A stretch of DNA of 64,000 nt from Alkalihalobacterium sp048323755 (GCF_048323755.1 NZ_JBLWFS010000021.1:12754-76753), one strand, 5' to 3'. Shown: positions 44,601-52,560, counted from the first letter of the stretch. Notes: generated by a model from the sequence alone, not told the origin. Translations and numbers: made by a program.

Positions 44601-45612
44601 AGAAATGCACTCGTTTGATGACGGCGTCAACCTTTCCGACACCAACGCCCCTACGGTCACCGTATTCCTGAAAATGATGTTCCTTTATTTCTTCTAATGT
44701 TGTAATATGGTTTTTCTTACAGAATTCACGAAATGTCCGATACGTGTTGTCCTCAAAAGCCTTTTCAATTTCGTTTACGGGTGAATGGATTATAGAATAA
44801 GTAGTTGTTTTAGAATGATCCGTTCCTGACGTAGGATCTACTCCTGTATTCAGATTCAATCTTTCTTTAATGATCGTCAATCGATTAGATCCGACCCCTT
44901 TTTTAGCTGCATATTCTTCGATAATTGGCTCTGTAATTTCTTCGACCGTTTGAATCCCACGCCGTTTACATAGCGATCGAAAATTCCAAAATTTCTCTTC
45001 AGGAAATAGTTCGTTAACTGCTACATTCTTATGCCGCTGAGACGTACCATCATTTTCCTCTTTCGATGTGCTGTTCACACTTGGATCTTCTTGTTCTTCT
45101 ATTGTTTCGTCCTGGAGGCTCTCATCCAAAGTTGAAACTAATTGGTCTACATCTACAATGGTAAAGCCAACTCGTACTAACTCGTTTTCAAGAACCGTTA
45201 AATCAATATTACTATTAATACTTCTAAACCCGTCTAGCGGAACATTATAAAAAAACAAGTCGGATTGAATTCCAAAACGATAAATAAACCCAGACAAGCC
45301 CAGCTTTTGGAAATCAATGATCTTGAACCTACCTAAATTGGTTTGAGTTTTAATATACTTGTTAAGTTGTGCCCGTCTAGAAGGGAGAATGTTATTAGGC
45401 TTTTCTGTATAGAAATAAAAACCCCTTAACGCCATTTCATCAACGATCTGAATGAACGCCTTATTATCCTTTACATATAAGGCTCTTAGTGCATCTAATG
45501 AGAATTGATTCTCATTTATTTTTTTACAGTCTTTTAAAAATACAGATGCTTTTCCTTCTCCTATATCATTTATTGATCTGATTATAGAAGGAAGTTCTAT
45601 ATAATCCGTCAT
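41605..45612 (-). CDS. 1335-residue protein with five alpha-CTD-like repeats and a sigma-region-4 HTH
   Basis: This is the first gene of a five-gene operon. Residues about 199-252, 280-335, 363-417, 449-502 and 527-578 are five copies of a ~55-residue unit: F-E/S-E, then TFRxFCKKNxI, then EYxxxRGVGxGKxxAV. The unit resembles the RNA polymerase alpha C-terminal (helix-hairpin-helix) domain. Residues about 665-712 form a sigma-70 region-4-like HTH (TDREYLVLKHRYG, then LGVTRERVRQIGKG). The remaining ~620 residues are helical and unrecognised, with winged-helix-like stretches. No enzyme motif is seen. It probably binds DNA through many contacts and may recruit or mimic transcription machinery. 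The ATG follows CATGGAGGTTTGCC. Confidence 0.8.
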   Translation of the reverse strand: MTDYIELPSIIRSINDIGEGKASVFLKDCKKINENQFSLDALRALYVKDNKAFIQIVDEMALRGFYFYTEKPNNILPSRRAQLNKYIKTQTNLGRFKIIDFQKLGLSGFIYRFGIQSDLFFYNVPLDGFRSINSNIDLTVLENELVRVGFTIVDVDQLVSTLDESLQDETIEEQEDPSVNSTSKEENDGTSQRHKNVAVNELFPEEKFWNFRSLCKRRGIQTVEEITEPIIEEYAAKKGVGSNRLTIIKERLNLNTGVDPTSGTDHSKTTTYSIIHSPVNEIEKAFEDNTYRTFREFCKKNHITTLEEIKEHHFQEYGDRRGVGVGKVDAVIKRVHFLKNQLGMDGTIAENNVQPQPKTFFINEVFSEEKYMTFRVFCKKNKIYSISDLTEQHYTEYSNIKGVGIGKVEAVKTRVAEYLHLANQPISTPMSGQELEETIPSSEILSVLIEELFSENTYLTFRKYCKKNKIRTIFEVTSKHLEKYFDMRGVGVGKYEAVKQRIQAARVQNSKPLNIRPSVASQTIRTTFNDKKHDVFREFCEEQGIHTLGQLETRHLQMFSSYKNVSMKRVDQLRQLLDFYVESSETQSIVFESGDIFETIQGMPVGQVLELYGYQSTSQSNLKIKDIEGNRISDLQDTFEPHLLFDLSNRLKIQKHPRDIAEKFKTVFTDREYLVLKHRYGYEETLEEVGSRLGVTRERVRQIGKGVVRKVVTHLGRERFVTGVRLVAKHQSFLKKGELVDLVGHENQFLVHLLIQEKLYFKYYHLLEFFFIDEEAKVDIKVIEDCIEELPDSFHVSEYRQTVEEQLKDLNIEDIGMEILNSLVENNYYHKYGDIYSKHRLKITHVLTYLFRHYIKKPLRIDEEGVLYLHELAMQHMNFELSKTVRSIEARIRDVESLILVDRATFQYFDRENFDPSILSKIESYIDEQFDRKKEIINVEEVYEKFQGLLEQHHVHNKIHLYSLIRCYLDEKYMIGQGNTLNIYKNKKSKQSVEERLVAYMKKHGGICSKDQLLEVVSPLFKVDIAINNSNQMIGWGNKSAILVDKLNIKTNEKAMLLEFFDQSFKKGYATANSMYKDMMFDRKLSKILRDKNIDDPSKLPAIIKLFKPTVKGHTNYLYIEGFELDSFEKVIEAHFTGETSRQEIKEFIYEHGYKEMMVTNFLKRVLDNEIFVETDMDQLYPAKLLQVNEAELAEIETYVREKMGDGEYLSLSHLKGYRRKLPDIGFRWNPHLLQSVLQRCGFRQVKKTFNDYRYDKVIVVRKDSSIQSFEDLILYVLENEYEGNLHEIAIYEFLMEKGIVREQEYMHKKVLPYEIKTSERLHFDELGIVTVKKG

Positions 45613-45649
45613 GGCAAACCTCCATGAATCTACTTAGTTAGATTGTCAT

Positions 45650-45672
45650 AATAATATATTACTAATATTATT
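45650..45672. promoter_or_regulatory. Palindrome upstream of the five-gene operon
   Basis: AATAATAT and ATATTATT are perfect inverted arms around a 7-base spacer, 38 bases before the ATG of the giant gene. The position fits an operator overlapping its promoter. No dedicated repressor gene is seen. Confidence 0.4.
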
Positions 45673-45820
45673 TCATAACTCGCGATAATTTGGAAGGGAA
45701 TTTACAATTTGTTTGTTTATAATTGTCGAAATATCAAACCTGCATTCGTTGCGCTTTGGGCCTGGGAACGTCATCCATGCTCTGGATATGTCGATGTCTG
45801 TTCTGTATCTCGTTTGTGTG

Positions 45821-45997
45821 TCCGAGAGGCCCTTATTTCTACAAGTATCATCGTTTTTTCGACTTTTGAGCACTGAGAGGTCCTTATTTGCTTAAAAGCA
45901 GATGATATTCACGGGAATTCCCTGCAATAAGGGCCTGTGAGGTCCCTAATTCGATCAACTAGGCATTTTGATCACCAATAAGGGCTTCTGAGTGCCA
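45821..45997 (+). repeat. Palindromic intergenic element, copy 1
   Basis: Four ~20-bp units. Two forward units (TCCGAGAGGCCCTTATTTCT; CACTGAGAGGTCCTTATTTG) are followed by two inverted ones (GCAATAAGGGCCTGTGAGGT; CCAATAAGGGCTTCTGAGTG). The same arrangement and spacing recur at 60854-61032. Confidence 0.75.
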
Positions 45998-46040
45998 TTT
46001 ACACAAGAAGCATCATTTTTCGGGTCACCTGCCAGATCAT

Positions 46041-46077
46041 TAAAAAGAACCATCCTCTGTATTCAGAAGTGGTTCTA
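46041..46077 (-). terminator. Terminator-like hairpin after a gene remnant
   Basis: AGAACCA/TGGTTCT with TTTTTAA following on the minus strand. It ends the remnant at 46103-46276. Confidence 0.55.
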
Positions 46078-46102
46078 GTCACATTGTTGTTATTATCATA
46101 AG

Positions 46103-46276
46103 CTACAAATTATTACTTTTATTTTTTAAAATGTAAAGTTCTCTCTCCAGTTTACTAACCTTATTGGCGATAAAATCGACATCAATTATTCTTGACTCAT
46201 TGGTTAGTTCAAACTGCCCGCCAACACTTTCTAGTTTTGCTTCAATAGTATCAAATCCTAGCAGCCTTAACCAAGA
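46103..46276 (-). pseudogene. C-terminal remnant of an unrecognised gene
   Basis: An open frame without a start runs to a TAG at 46103. It encodes LRLLGFDTIEAKLESVGGQ through KLERELYILKNKSNNL, about 57 residues with good coding character, and is followed by a terminator hairpin. The 5' part is gone. Family not recognised. Confidence 0.5.
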
Positions 46277-46350
46277 TTACAATAGAAAGGTTTGAGCCCC
46301 GACTATGTTTCGTACTATAATAAAGAAAAGCTTTTAGGGGAGGATGTATC

Positions 46351-46704
46351 ATGGCTAAACACAAGATCTATACAATGAGTTTCGCAAGTGTCTATCCACA
46401 CTATATCGCGAAGGCGGAGAAAAAAGGCCGTTCGAAAACAGAAGTTGATGAAATCATCCGTTGGTTAACAGGGTATAACCAGGAAGAGTTAGAAGCCCAA
46501 ATCGAAAAACAGACAGACTTTGAGACCTTTTTTGCAGAAGCTCCCCAACTGAATCCTTCGAGGACTTTGATCAAAGGTGTGGTCTGCGGAATCCGAGTGG
46601 AAGACATCGAAGAACCGACTATGCAGGAAATTCGCTATTTGGACAAACTGATCGATGAGCTGGCAAAGGGAAAAGCGCTAGAGAAAATTTTGCGAAAACA
46701 CTAA
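46351..46704 (+). CDS. DUF2200 family protein
   Basis: The 117-residue protein matches the DUF2200 pattern: an N-terminal KIYTMSFASVYPHYIAKAEK, an EIIRWLTGY segment near residues 37-45, and GVVCGIRVEDIEEPTMQEIR near 80-99. The function of the family is unknown. The start is well placed after AGGGGAGGATGTATC. Single-gene unit, convergent with the next gene. Confidence 0.9.
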   Translation: MAKHKIYTMSFASVYPHYIAKAEKKGRSKTEVDEIIRWLTGYNQEELEAQIEKQTDFETFFAEAPQLNPSRTLIKGVVCGIRVEDIEEPTMQEIRYLDKLIDELAKGKALEKILRKH

Positions 46705-46726
46705 TTATAAATTTAGAACCATAAGA

Positions 46727-46764
46727 GGAAGTAAAGTGACTGTTCACTATACTCCTCCCTATAC
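46727..46764. terminator. Imperfect bidirectional hairpin between convergent genes
   Basis: AGTGA/TCACT inner stem with GAGGA/TCCTC outer pairing between two convergent genes. Confidence 0.4.
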
Positions 46765-46769
46765 AACAA

Positions 46770-47060
46770 CTATTTTTTAAATGATAAACCAGCTTCTTCT
46801 AATAAAGTTCTCATAGTTGGCAAGGAAGCTGGTCCAATACCATGGATTTTTAGAATTTCTTTTTCGGTGTACTTTGAAAGTTTTTGCAACGTATCAATTC
46901 CTTCATGAACTAAGGCACTTCTGGCAGGTGAACTTAGTTTAGAAAGGAAGCCGCTCTCAGGCTTATTCTCTTTATCACAAGTAGGACAAGTTGGACAGTC
47001 ACTACTTTTGTAATACTTATGGCCCTTTTCACAAACCCTTAAACTTTTTTCTACTGTCAA
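46770..47060 (-). CDS. Small protein with zinc-type motif and alpha-CTD-like domain
   Basis: This is a 96-residue protein. TTG at 47060 is 6 bases after GGAGGG and is preferred over the ATG at 47099. The N-terminus has CEKGHKYYKSSDCPTCPTC, a likely zinc ribbon. The C-terminal 50 residues (SPARSALVHEGIDTLQKLS, then LKIHGIGPAS) match the helix-hairpin-helix of the RNA polymerase alpha C-terminal domain. Small proteins of this kind occur in many Bacilli; their function is unknown. The same fold is repeated five times in the giant protein 1.2 kb downstream. Confidence 0.8.
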   Translation of the reverse strand: MTVEKSLRVCEKGHKYYKSSDCPTCPTCDKENKPESGFLSKLSSPARSALVHEGIDTLQKLSKYTEKEILKIHGIGPASLPTMRTLLEEAGLSFKK

Positions 47061-47296
47061 AACAATCCCTCCAAAATGTTTTATGATGTGCCGTATCATT
47101 ATGGCAAACGATTCCCTCTATAAATTCCACTTTGCAGGCGAATTTCTCGAGTCTTCCCTTGAAACGAAACATACATGAATATTAGATCACTATTTTAATA
47201 CTTAACTGAGCGCTTCCAGCCTAGTGTATCGTGTTGACTAGAGGCACGATGTAAATCAATCTCGGTTGGATTAACATAATAATGAGTTGTATAGTC

Positions 47297-47947
47297 CTAC
47301 TTCTTTTTTTGCCGAAATAAATCAACTGATTTATACCCTTGTGATAAGATATCGACCATTTGTTCTTGACGTTTCTCACGTGTTTTTTGTTGTTTGGCAG
47401 AAAAGATGTGACGAGCCCAATCTCTTTGGTAACCTGGTGTTAACTCTTGATAAAACTTTAGTTCATTTGGGTGACCTTCAAGCAATTTTTCAATATCTTT
47501 CACATGATCTTCGTAATCGGCTACACACTGACTTGCAGCAGATGATTTTTTAGCCTTCTTTTTTTCTCGTTTTAAGCCAATGACAGTAAATACATCGTCC
47601 ATACTCACCATCCGTGAGAATTTCACATCACTATTTTCCACATATCCATCTTCCTCAACTTTCATTGCTGGAAAGATCTCGTCTCTGTGAATGTATGTAT
47701 GATATCGTTTGTTGCCTTTTTTCGGATAGGCAAAAAATAAATACCCTTTTTCTTGTAGTTGTTCCTCATTAATCACTTTTTGAGTATAATTCACCATTTG
47801 ATCCATCGTTTCTACAAAGATAAAAATGGCATCATGCTCACCAGATAAACTCGTCTTAGCTTCATTAAACAAATGATAGTCGCTTGGTTGATGAAGCACG
47901 GCTAAATTTTTATATTTACTTAAATTTAATTTATCGATAATAGACAT
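47297..47947 (-). CDS. YdeI/OmpD-associated family protein
   Basis: The 216-residue protein has the layout of Bacillus YdeI/OmpD-associated proteins: an N-terminal nucleotide-independent fold with GYLFFAYPKKGNKRYHTYIH, and a C-terminal helical domain with FYQELTPGYQRDWARHI, then TREKRQEQMVDIL. The family is linked to stress or peptide resistance without a defined mechanism. The start follows GAAGGAGATTTGACCAA. Stand-alone gene. Confidence 0.8.
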   Translation of the reverse strand: MSIIDKLNLSKYKNLAVLHQPSDYHLFNEAKTSLSGEHDAIFIFVETMDQMVNYTQKVINEEQLQEKGYLFFAYPKKGNKRYHTYIHRDEIFPAMKVEEDGYVENSDVKFSRMVSMDDVFTVIGLKREKKKAKKSSAASQCVADYEDHVKDIEKLLEGHPNELKFYQELTPGYQRDWARHIFSAKQQKTREKRQEQMVDILSQGYKSVDLFRQKKK

Positions 47948-48144
47948 TTGGTCAAATCTCCTTCATCTTATTACATTTATTATTCATTCTACTACATAAA
48001 ATCCACTGACGTTTAATTTCTCCTTTGATATGGATCATCATTAGAGCTTCCCCTAACAATACTTGTTGCAATTCCTATTCCAAAAGTATAAATCATCGTG
48101 ATTGCCAGCATCATTAAATTTCGTTTTAAAAAAAAGTAATATAA

Positions 48145-48637
48145 CAGTATGTTGTAACAGGTTATGAAATTGAAAACTATTTTACTGACGCGGAACATAT
48201 TGTACAAGATGGGCATGAAATTGGAAATCACACCGTTTCACATTAACGAATGGTTTTTAAATCACCGCCTTTTATTAAAGATGAAATTGAGAGAACAGAT
48301 GAATGGATACGTCAGATTGGTTATGAAGGTGAAATTACATTTCGTCCTCCTTTTGGAAGAAGACTGGTGTTGTTGCCCTATTATTTATCAAGAGAAGATA
48401 GAAACAAGATATTATGGAATATAGAGCCGGAATCCTATCCCGATATAGCTAGTGATGCCAATAAAATTGCAAAGTAGGTTGTAGAGAATATAGAACCTGG
48501 GTCTATTATTCTCTTGCATGTCATGTATGAAAGCCGAAGAAATCACTCGACTCAATAGAAGGAATTATTACTTCGTTAAAAGAACAAGGCTATACTTTTT
48601 AACTGTTACGGAGCTACTAGAATACGATCAACAATAA
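48145..48637 (+). pseudogene. Decayed polysaccharide deacetylase
   Basis: The frame shows the NodB signatures GHEIGNHTVSH and TFRPPFG in the right order, but has a TAA directly after the first, another stop near 48477, and a later frameshift before LTVTELLEYDQQ. The N-terminal catalytic DDG region is missing. Intact relatives remove acetyl groups from cell-wall sugars. This copy is dead. Confidence 0.8.
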
Positions 48638-48687
48638 GTAAATGATCACATTCCTCCGTTGAAGTATCTACTAGTCGGTCAACTTTA

Positions 48688-48738
48688 TAAAAAAAGAAAA
48701 GATGAGAGAGCAGTCAATATTACTACTTTCTCATCCTT
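48688..48738 (-). terminator. Terminator of the DUF1801 gene
   Basis: GATGAGA/TCTCATC stem across a long loop, followed on the minus strand by TTTTCTTTTTTT. Confidence 0.65.
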
Positions 48739-48745
48739 CTTTCTA

Positions 48746-49123
48746 TTATCGCCAAAAACTTGTATATTCTGATTTATCTTGTATATTAAATTCAATCATT
48801 TTCTCCAGTAATTCGTAATTTACCGGTTTATTCCATGGAATTCGAAACAAACCTGGGGTAGCACTGTAGCCAGCTTGTGCAATGTCATCGGTAAAACGCG
48901 TAATGCCAACTTCTTCGGGTGAAACACTCATATGTTTCTTCGCTATGGAAAGCCCGATGATATAGGTGCCGTGATCTGAAAACATTGGCGTATTCCACTT
49001 CATTTCTGGTTCTAAATGTGGAAATTTATTCGATATCCACGACAAAACTTCTTTTGTTCGTTCACGGTGATCAGGATGATCGATTCCTGCTAAATATTCT
49101 GCAAAAACGTCCATGTTCTTCAC
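48746..49123 (-). CDS. DUF1801 / iron-chaperone-like protein (YdhG type)
   Basis: The 125-residue protein matches the DUF1801 fold: EMKWNTPMFSDHGTYIIGLS near residues 39-58, HMSVSPEE, and FRIPWNKPVNYELLEKMIEF at 92-111. Bacillus relatives include YdhG and the frataxin-like iron chaperone Fra. Iron handling is therefore possible but not proven. ATG follows TTGAGGAGTGAAGAAC. Confidence 0.85.
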   Translation of the reverse strand: MKNMDVFAEYLAGIDHPDHRERTKEVLSWISNKFPHLEPEMKWNTPMFSDHGTYIIGLSIAKKHMSVSPEEVGITRFTDDIAQAGYSATPGLFRIPWNKPVNYELLEKMIEFNIQDKSEYTSFWR

Positions 49124-49154
49124 TCCTCAAAAAAGGGATGTCTTTCATAGGAAT

Positions 49155-49421
49155 TCACTCAACGTCAAACGTCATTCGGACATGATGTGTATCCCATCCT
49201 ATTTTTTGCTTATAGTAAATTTTATTATTTTCAAATGAGTTGAGGAACGGGAAATTAGACACATCAATAGAAAATCTAAATATACCTGCCCCGTGCTCTT
49301 TTGCTCTTTTACTAGGAGTAAGGTCGAATTGATCAATAAAGAAAGAAACAGTACCTGTTCTTTCTTCTCCAGGTAAAATTGAATCCCTCGAAAAAGAATT
49401 TTTACTAATATATCTGTCCAT
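49155..49421 (-). CDS. Unrecognised protein, probably 5'-truncated
   Basis: The frame encodes 88 residues from the ATG at 49421, but coding-like sequence continues upstream in the same frame (TIPRKSDWDRIYRYPSEDM) without a start or ribosome site. The visible part is beta-rich (GTVSFFIDQFDLTP). Probably the 3' part of a longer gene. Confidence 0.45.
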   Translation of the reverse strand: MDRYISKNSFSRDSILPGEERTGTVSFFIDQFDLTPSKRAKEHGAGIFRFSIDVSNFPFLNSFENNKIYYKQKIGWDTHHVRMTFDVE

Positions 49422-49611
49422 ATCCTCTGAAGGATAGCGGTAAATTCGATCCCAGTCAGATTTACGTGGAATGGTATATGATAGTCTTGTTAACTGTATT
49501 GTAATTTAATTATATATTGAAAAAGTGCTTTTATTTAGAGGGAGATCTTGGTGATTGTGTGAAAGCAGTTTAAATTATAAAAGGTGTATAAATACTCTCA
49601 AACAGCCATTG

Positions 49612-50055
49612 TTAATTGTCCCTTTTTTCCTCCCAAAGCTGAATACGTTCTTCATGACTAACCTCTTTATGTACTTGATGCAGCATCCATATATAACCAA
49701 AAGGATCCATGAAAATGGCGTTCGATACTCCGTAGTCAGCAATCTCAGTCACCGGCTGCACCTCTGTACAACCTAGATCCATTGCCTTAGCATAAGTCAC
49801 CTTAATGTCAGGCACAGTCACATTCACCCAACTCGTTTTAGGATCGTCAAGATTGGGTGCGATCAAATGGAATTGTGGATTTTCATCTAACAAATGAAAG
49901 TGAACACCGTACAGGGTAAAAACTACCTCATTTTCACCACGAGGAAAGTTTGAAACCTCCACACGCTCGATATCAAACATACTTTCGTATAATTCCAATG
50001 CTTTTAAGCTGTCTTTCACAACCATATCAAATTCTACTCCAACCAAAATGAACAC
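49612..50055 (-). CDS. VOC (glyoxalase/bleomycin-resistance) family protein
   Basis: The 147-residue protein has one vicinal-oxygen-chelate unit pair: GVEFDMVVKDSLKALELYES at the start, a central VTVPDIKVTYAKAMDLGCTE, and FMDPFGYIWMLHQV near 112-125. The fold binds metals and small substrates. The substrate cannot be told from sequence. ATG follows a TAAAAGGAGTG site. Confidence 0.85.
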   Translation of the reverse strand: MFILVGVEFDMVVKDSLKALELYESMFDIERVEVSNFPRGENEVVFTLYGVHFHLLDENPQFHLIAPNLDDPKTSWVNVTVPDIKVTYAKAMDLGCTEVQPVTEIADYGVSNAIFMDPFGYIWMLHQVHKEVSHEERIQLWEEKRDN

Positions 50056-50149
50056 ACTCCTTTTAAACGTTAAGCAATATTCTTTACCTCAACATTCTCC
50101 CAGTTTATCAACTAAAGTATACCAAACTCAAAAATAGTGATACGTGTCA

Positions 50150-50263
50150 CTATAAAGTTAAATCGCTAGCTTCTTCAAAGCGCTGAGTTGCCTCAGATTG
50201 TTTTTCAATGTTAGTAAACATTTGTTCCGGAAGATCACTAGTTGAGGCATAGAACGCAACCTT
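50150..50263 (-). pseudogene. Short C-terminal gene remnant
   Basis: A frame with no start encodes KVAFYASTSDLPEQMFTNIE, then KQSEATQRFEEASDLTL before a TAG. It lies directly downstream of the thioesterase-like gene. Family not recognised. Confidence 0.35.
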
Positions 50264-50269
50264 TCATTT

Positions 50270-51529
50270 TTAATCGCCCATGTTTTCATTAAGAAATTCT
50301 AACATTTGGACCCATGTATCCTTGGCCGCTGTTGCATTGGCTTCTTTCGTACCGCCAAAAGTCATCGTCATTCCCACGCCCACATTCATATACACATTAG
50401 CAGGCAAGTTGACATAACTGTATGGGAAAGATAAAAAATGCCCAGCATCTTCATAATATAAATAGCGGTTTCGACAAGAACTATTAGTTGACTTTTTTAT
50501 TTCTTCTTTCATTATATCTACATATCGTTTTGAAGGCCATAATTGATCATCACCTCCTGAAATGAACATTACCGGTATTTTTATAGCTTCAATTGGTATT
50601 CTTGCTTCTTGTAAACCATCCTCGTTCTCCAACGTACGATCCCAAATGGATAGGTATGATATTGGTTTTTTTAAGACCCAATTTTTAACCATAGAGAACA
50701 TCGTCGAGAAACGATACGTAAACTTAACCTGTGGAAAGGGTTGCTGATTATAGACCCACGCGGTTACAGGAGCAAAAATTCCATTTTTCATACCTGCTGT
50801 TACATAAGCACTAGGTGCACCCACAATTATTGATTTATAGTAATCAAATGTCGATCCGAGAAGCAAGGCCAGTTCACCACCCCTCGAATAGCCGATTAAA
50901 CTTATCTCTCCATTTGTTTTAGGGTGTTCATGCAACCAAGTCGTTGCTTTTTGAAAGTACTCTAATGGGATATTTTCGAGATCTTTCGGTACACCTTCGA
51001 CACCAAAATAAGGCAGTGCAAAAACAACATACCCTTTAGAAGCTAATAAAGCTGCCGCATGTTCCTGCAATCCCCCATCGGAACCACCTAAGATTATAAC
51101 CGCTGGATATTTGCCTTTTGATTCGGGATAAAACAACGTTCCTTTTACCTCTTCATCCTGAATTCCTTCTTTTCTTATTCCCGATTTATAAAAATGGCGA
51201 GTAATGGTTACAGAGTCTACCATCTCCCCGTTCTTTAATAAGCTGAGATTTATAGAAACTTCATCAGAGGTGGTCTTTTCATAATAGTCATCCCATTTCG
51301 AATTAGCATGTTTCATAGACCAAAACAAACCAGAACGATCAACTCCATTATAAGTTCCTTCAATCGGCTTCTGTGATGATACATCGACAACTCCTTCTTG
51401 ATTTGCATGGTATGTAGCATAAGAACAAAACTTCTTATCTTTTTCATCATACGTTGTTGCATGTATTGACCTAGCTATTTTAATCGTAGACCAAAACACA
51501 TAAGAAATCGTACAAATATCAAAATACAA
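50270..51529 (-). CDS. BAAT/acyl-CoA thioester hydrolase family protein, odd N-terminus
   Basis: The 419-residue frame has the family landmarks KPIEGTYNGVDRSGLFWSM near 55-73, PAVIILGGSDGGLQEH (oxyanion region), nucleophile elbow GYSRGGELAL near 213, an Asp-containing ISGGDDQLWPSKRYV, and EDAGHFLSFPY with the catalytic His. Relatives hydrolyse or transfer acyl groups from thioesters. The expected N-terminal beta strand is missing: the first 20 residues (from a TTG, MYFDICTISY) do not fit, and no good ribosome site is seen. Probably 5'-truncated or frameshifted. Confidence 0.7.
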   Translation of the reverse strand: MYFDICTISYVFWSTIKIARSIHATTYDEKDKKFCSYATYHANQEGVVDVSSQKPIEGTYNGVDRSGLFWSMKHANSKWDDYYEKTTSDEVSINLSLLKNGEMVDSVTITRHFYKSGIRKEGIQDEEVKGTLFYPESKGKYPAVIILGGSDGGLQEHAAALLASKGYVVFALPYFGVEGVPKDLENIPLEYFQKATTWLHEHPKTNGEISLIGYSRGGELALLLGSTFDYYKSIIVGAPSAYVTAGMKNGIFAPVTAWVYNQQPFPQVKFTYRFSTMFSMVKNWVLKKPISYLSIWDRTLENEDGLQEARIPIEAIKIPVMFISGGDDQLWPSKRYVDIMKEEIKKSTNSSCRNRYLYYEDAGHFLSFPYSYVNLPANVYMNVGVGMTMTFGGTKEANATAAKDTWVQMLEFLNENMGD

Positions 51530-51642
51530 ATCATAAGAACATGGAATTTAGTCTCCGTACAATTTTAATTATAATTGCTTTTTGAATTAACGCTTTCGTT
51601 AGTTGAAGAAAGAATTCAACTTAAGCCTATATCAAAATTCCC

Positions 51643-52560
51643 TTAAAAAACTTTTTCTGCTAACCAACCTTTATAATTGCCTTTGTATTTTTTTGAATAC
51701 AACGACATTAGCTCAGTTTGATAATCAATAAGAGCTAGAGCCTCGGTTTTGGTAGCATTAACAATAGTAGAATTACTGCCTCTATATAGGACAACAACAA
51801 CAGTAAAACCTGTTAGACCTATCTCATCAGAACATGCTTGTACAAATTGATTTGGTATTTCAAGAGCATGAGTGATATGACATGTATTAACTTGGTTCAA
51901 TTTAATTTCCGTTTCTTTTATTTTAATTTCATTCGTTTTAAGTCTCATTTCCTTTTCCTCTATTGTTTCATAACAATTGAATAATCCTTCTTCAAAAGCA
52001 CGGTCTATTTCAATACGATTATAGTCTAAAATCCACTTTCGAAACTTATGATATAGAGGTAAAAGTGTATCTTTCTTTAAGCTAAAAACATCACATCCAC
52101 GGTCATCATACATGTGAAAAAGAATTCCTTTTGTTTCATTTACAAAAGATAGATTACCGTTAATCATAGGTTTTCTAATAAAATCTTTATTACCAATTGC
52201 TTCAATAAGATAGTCTAATCGCATACTTTTTTTATTAACTTTCAAGCTATATTGAATAGTTTCCATTTCCGTATCCTCTTCATCGTATTCATAAGGTACT
52301 GTTTTACACTTGAGGTTATAGGTTAATTTTTTATTTCTTAAAAATCGTTTAATTTTAGGTAAGTCAGTTCCCTTACAATTTTTATAATTACTAACAGATG
52401 CAATTAACCAAATGGTATCACTATCATTAAAAAGAAAGTTAAGGATGGATTTTGCTCGATAATGCATTTCCTTAAAATATTCGATACCCTCTAACTTCTC
52501 TAGCCCTAATTCAAAACGTATCCAATTTGAAGATTCCTTTATTAACTGATTATATAACAT
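51643..52560 (-). CDS. DUF3885-like protein
   Basis: This is a protein of about 305 residues. ATG at 52560 is chosen, though a GTG 12 bases upstream is possible. Residues about 1-195 match DUF3885: FKEMHYRAKSILNFLFND, HMYDDRGCDVFSL near 149, and LYHKFRKWILDYNRIEIDR near 172. The ~100 C-terminal residues contain a charged helix and a GLTGFTVVVVLYRG segment that may be separate. The function is unknown. Confidence 0.65.
   Translation of the reverse strand: MLYNQLIKESSNWIRFELGLEKLEGIEYFKEMHYRAKSILNFLFNDSDTIWLIASVSNYKNCKGTDLPKIKRFLRNKKLTYNLKCKTVPYEYDEEDTEMETIQYSLKVNKKSMRLDYLIEAIGNKDFIRKPMINGNLSFVNETKGILFHMYDDRGCDVFSLKKDTLLPLYHKFRKWILDYNRIEIDRAFEEGLFNCYETIEEKEMRLKTNEIKIKETEIKLNQVNTCHITHALEIPNQFVQACSDEIGLTGFTVVVVLYRGSNSTIVNATKTEALALIDYQTELMSLYSKKYKGNYKGWLAEKVF

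Larger units (their letters stand above)
45613..46350. other. Region upstream of the five-gene operon
   Basis: It contains an AT-rich palindrome near the operon start, a ~177-bp palindromic repeat element (45821-45997), a terminator hairpin and a short gene remnant on the minus strand. No intact gene seen. Confidence 0.5.

Noticed and set aside
46103..46276. Could be a small complete gene
   Set aside because: No start codon and a stop five codons upstream; it is better read as a 3' remnant.
48013..48114. 33-residue membrane-like frame on the minus strand (MMLAITMIYTFGIG...)
   Set aside because: Hydrophobic segment is plausible, but there is no ribosome binding site and it overlaps an AT-rich decayed region. 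Not enough to call a gene.
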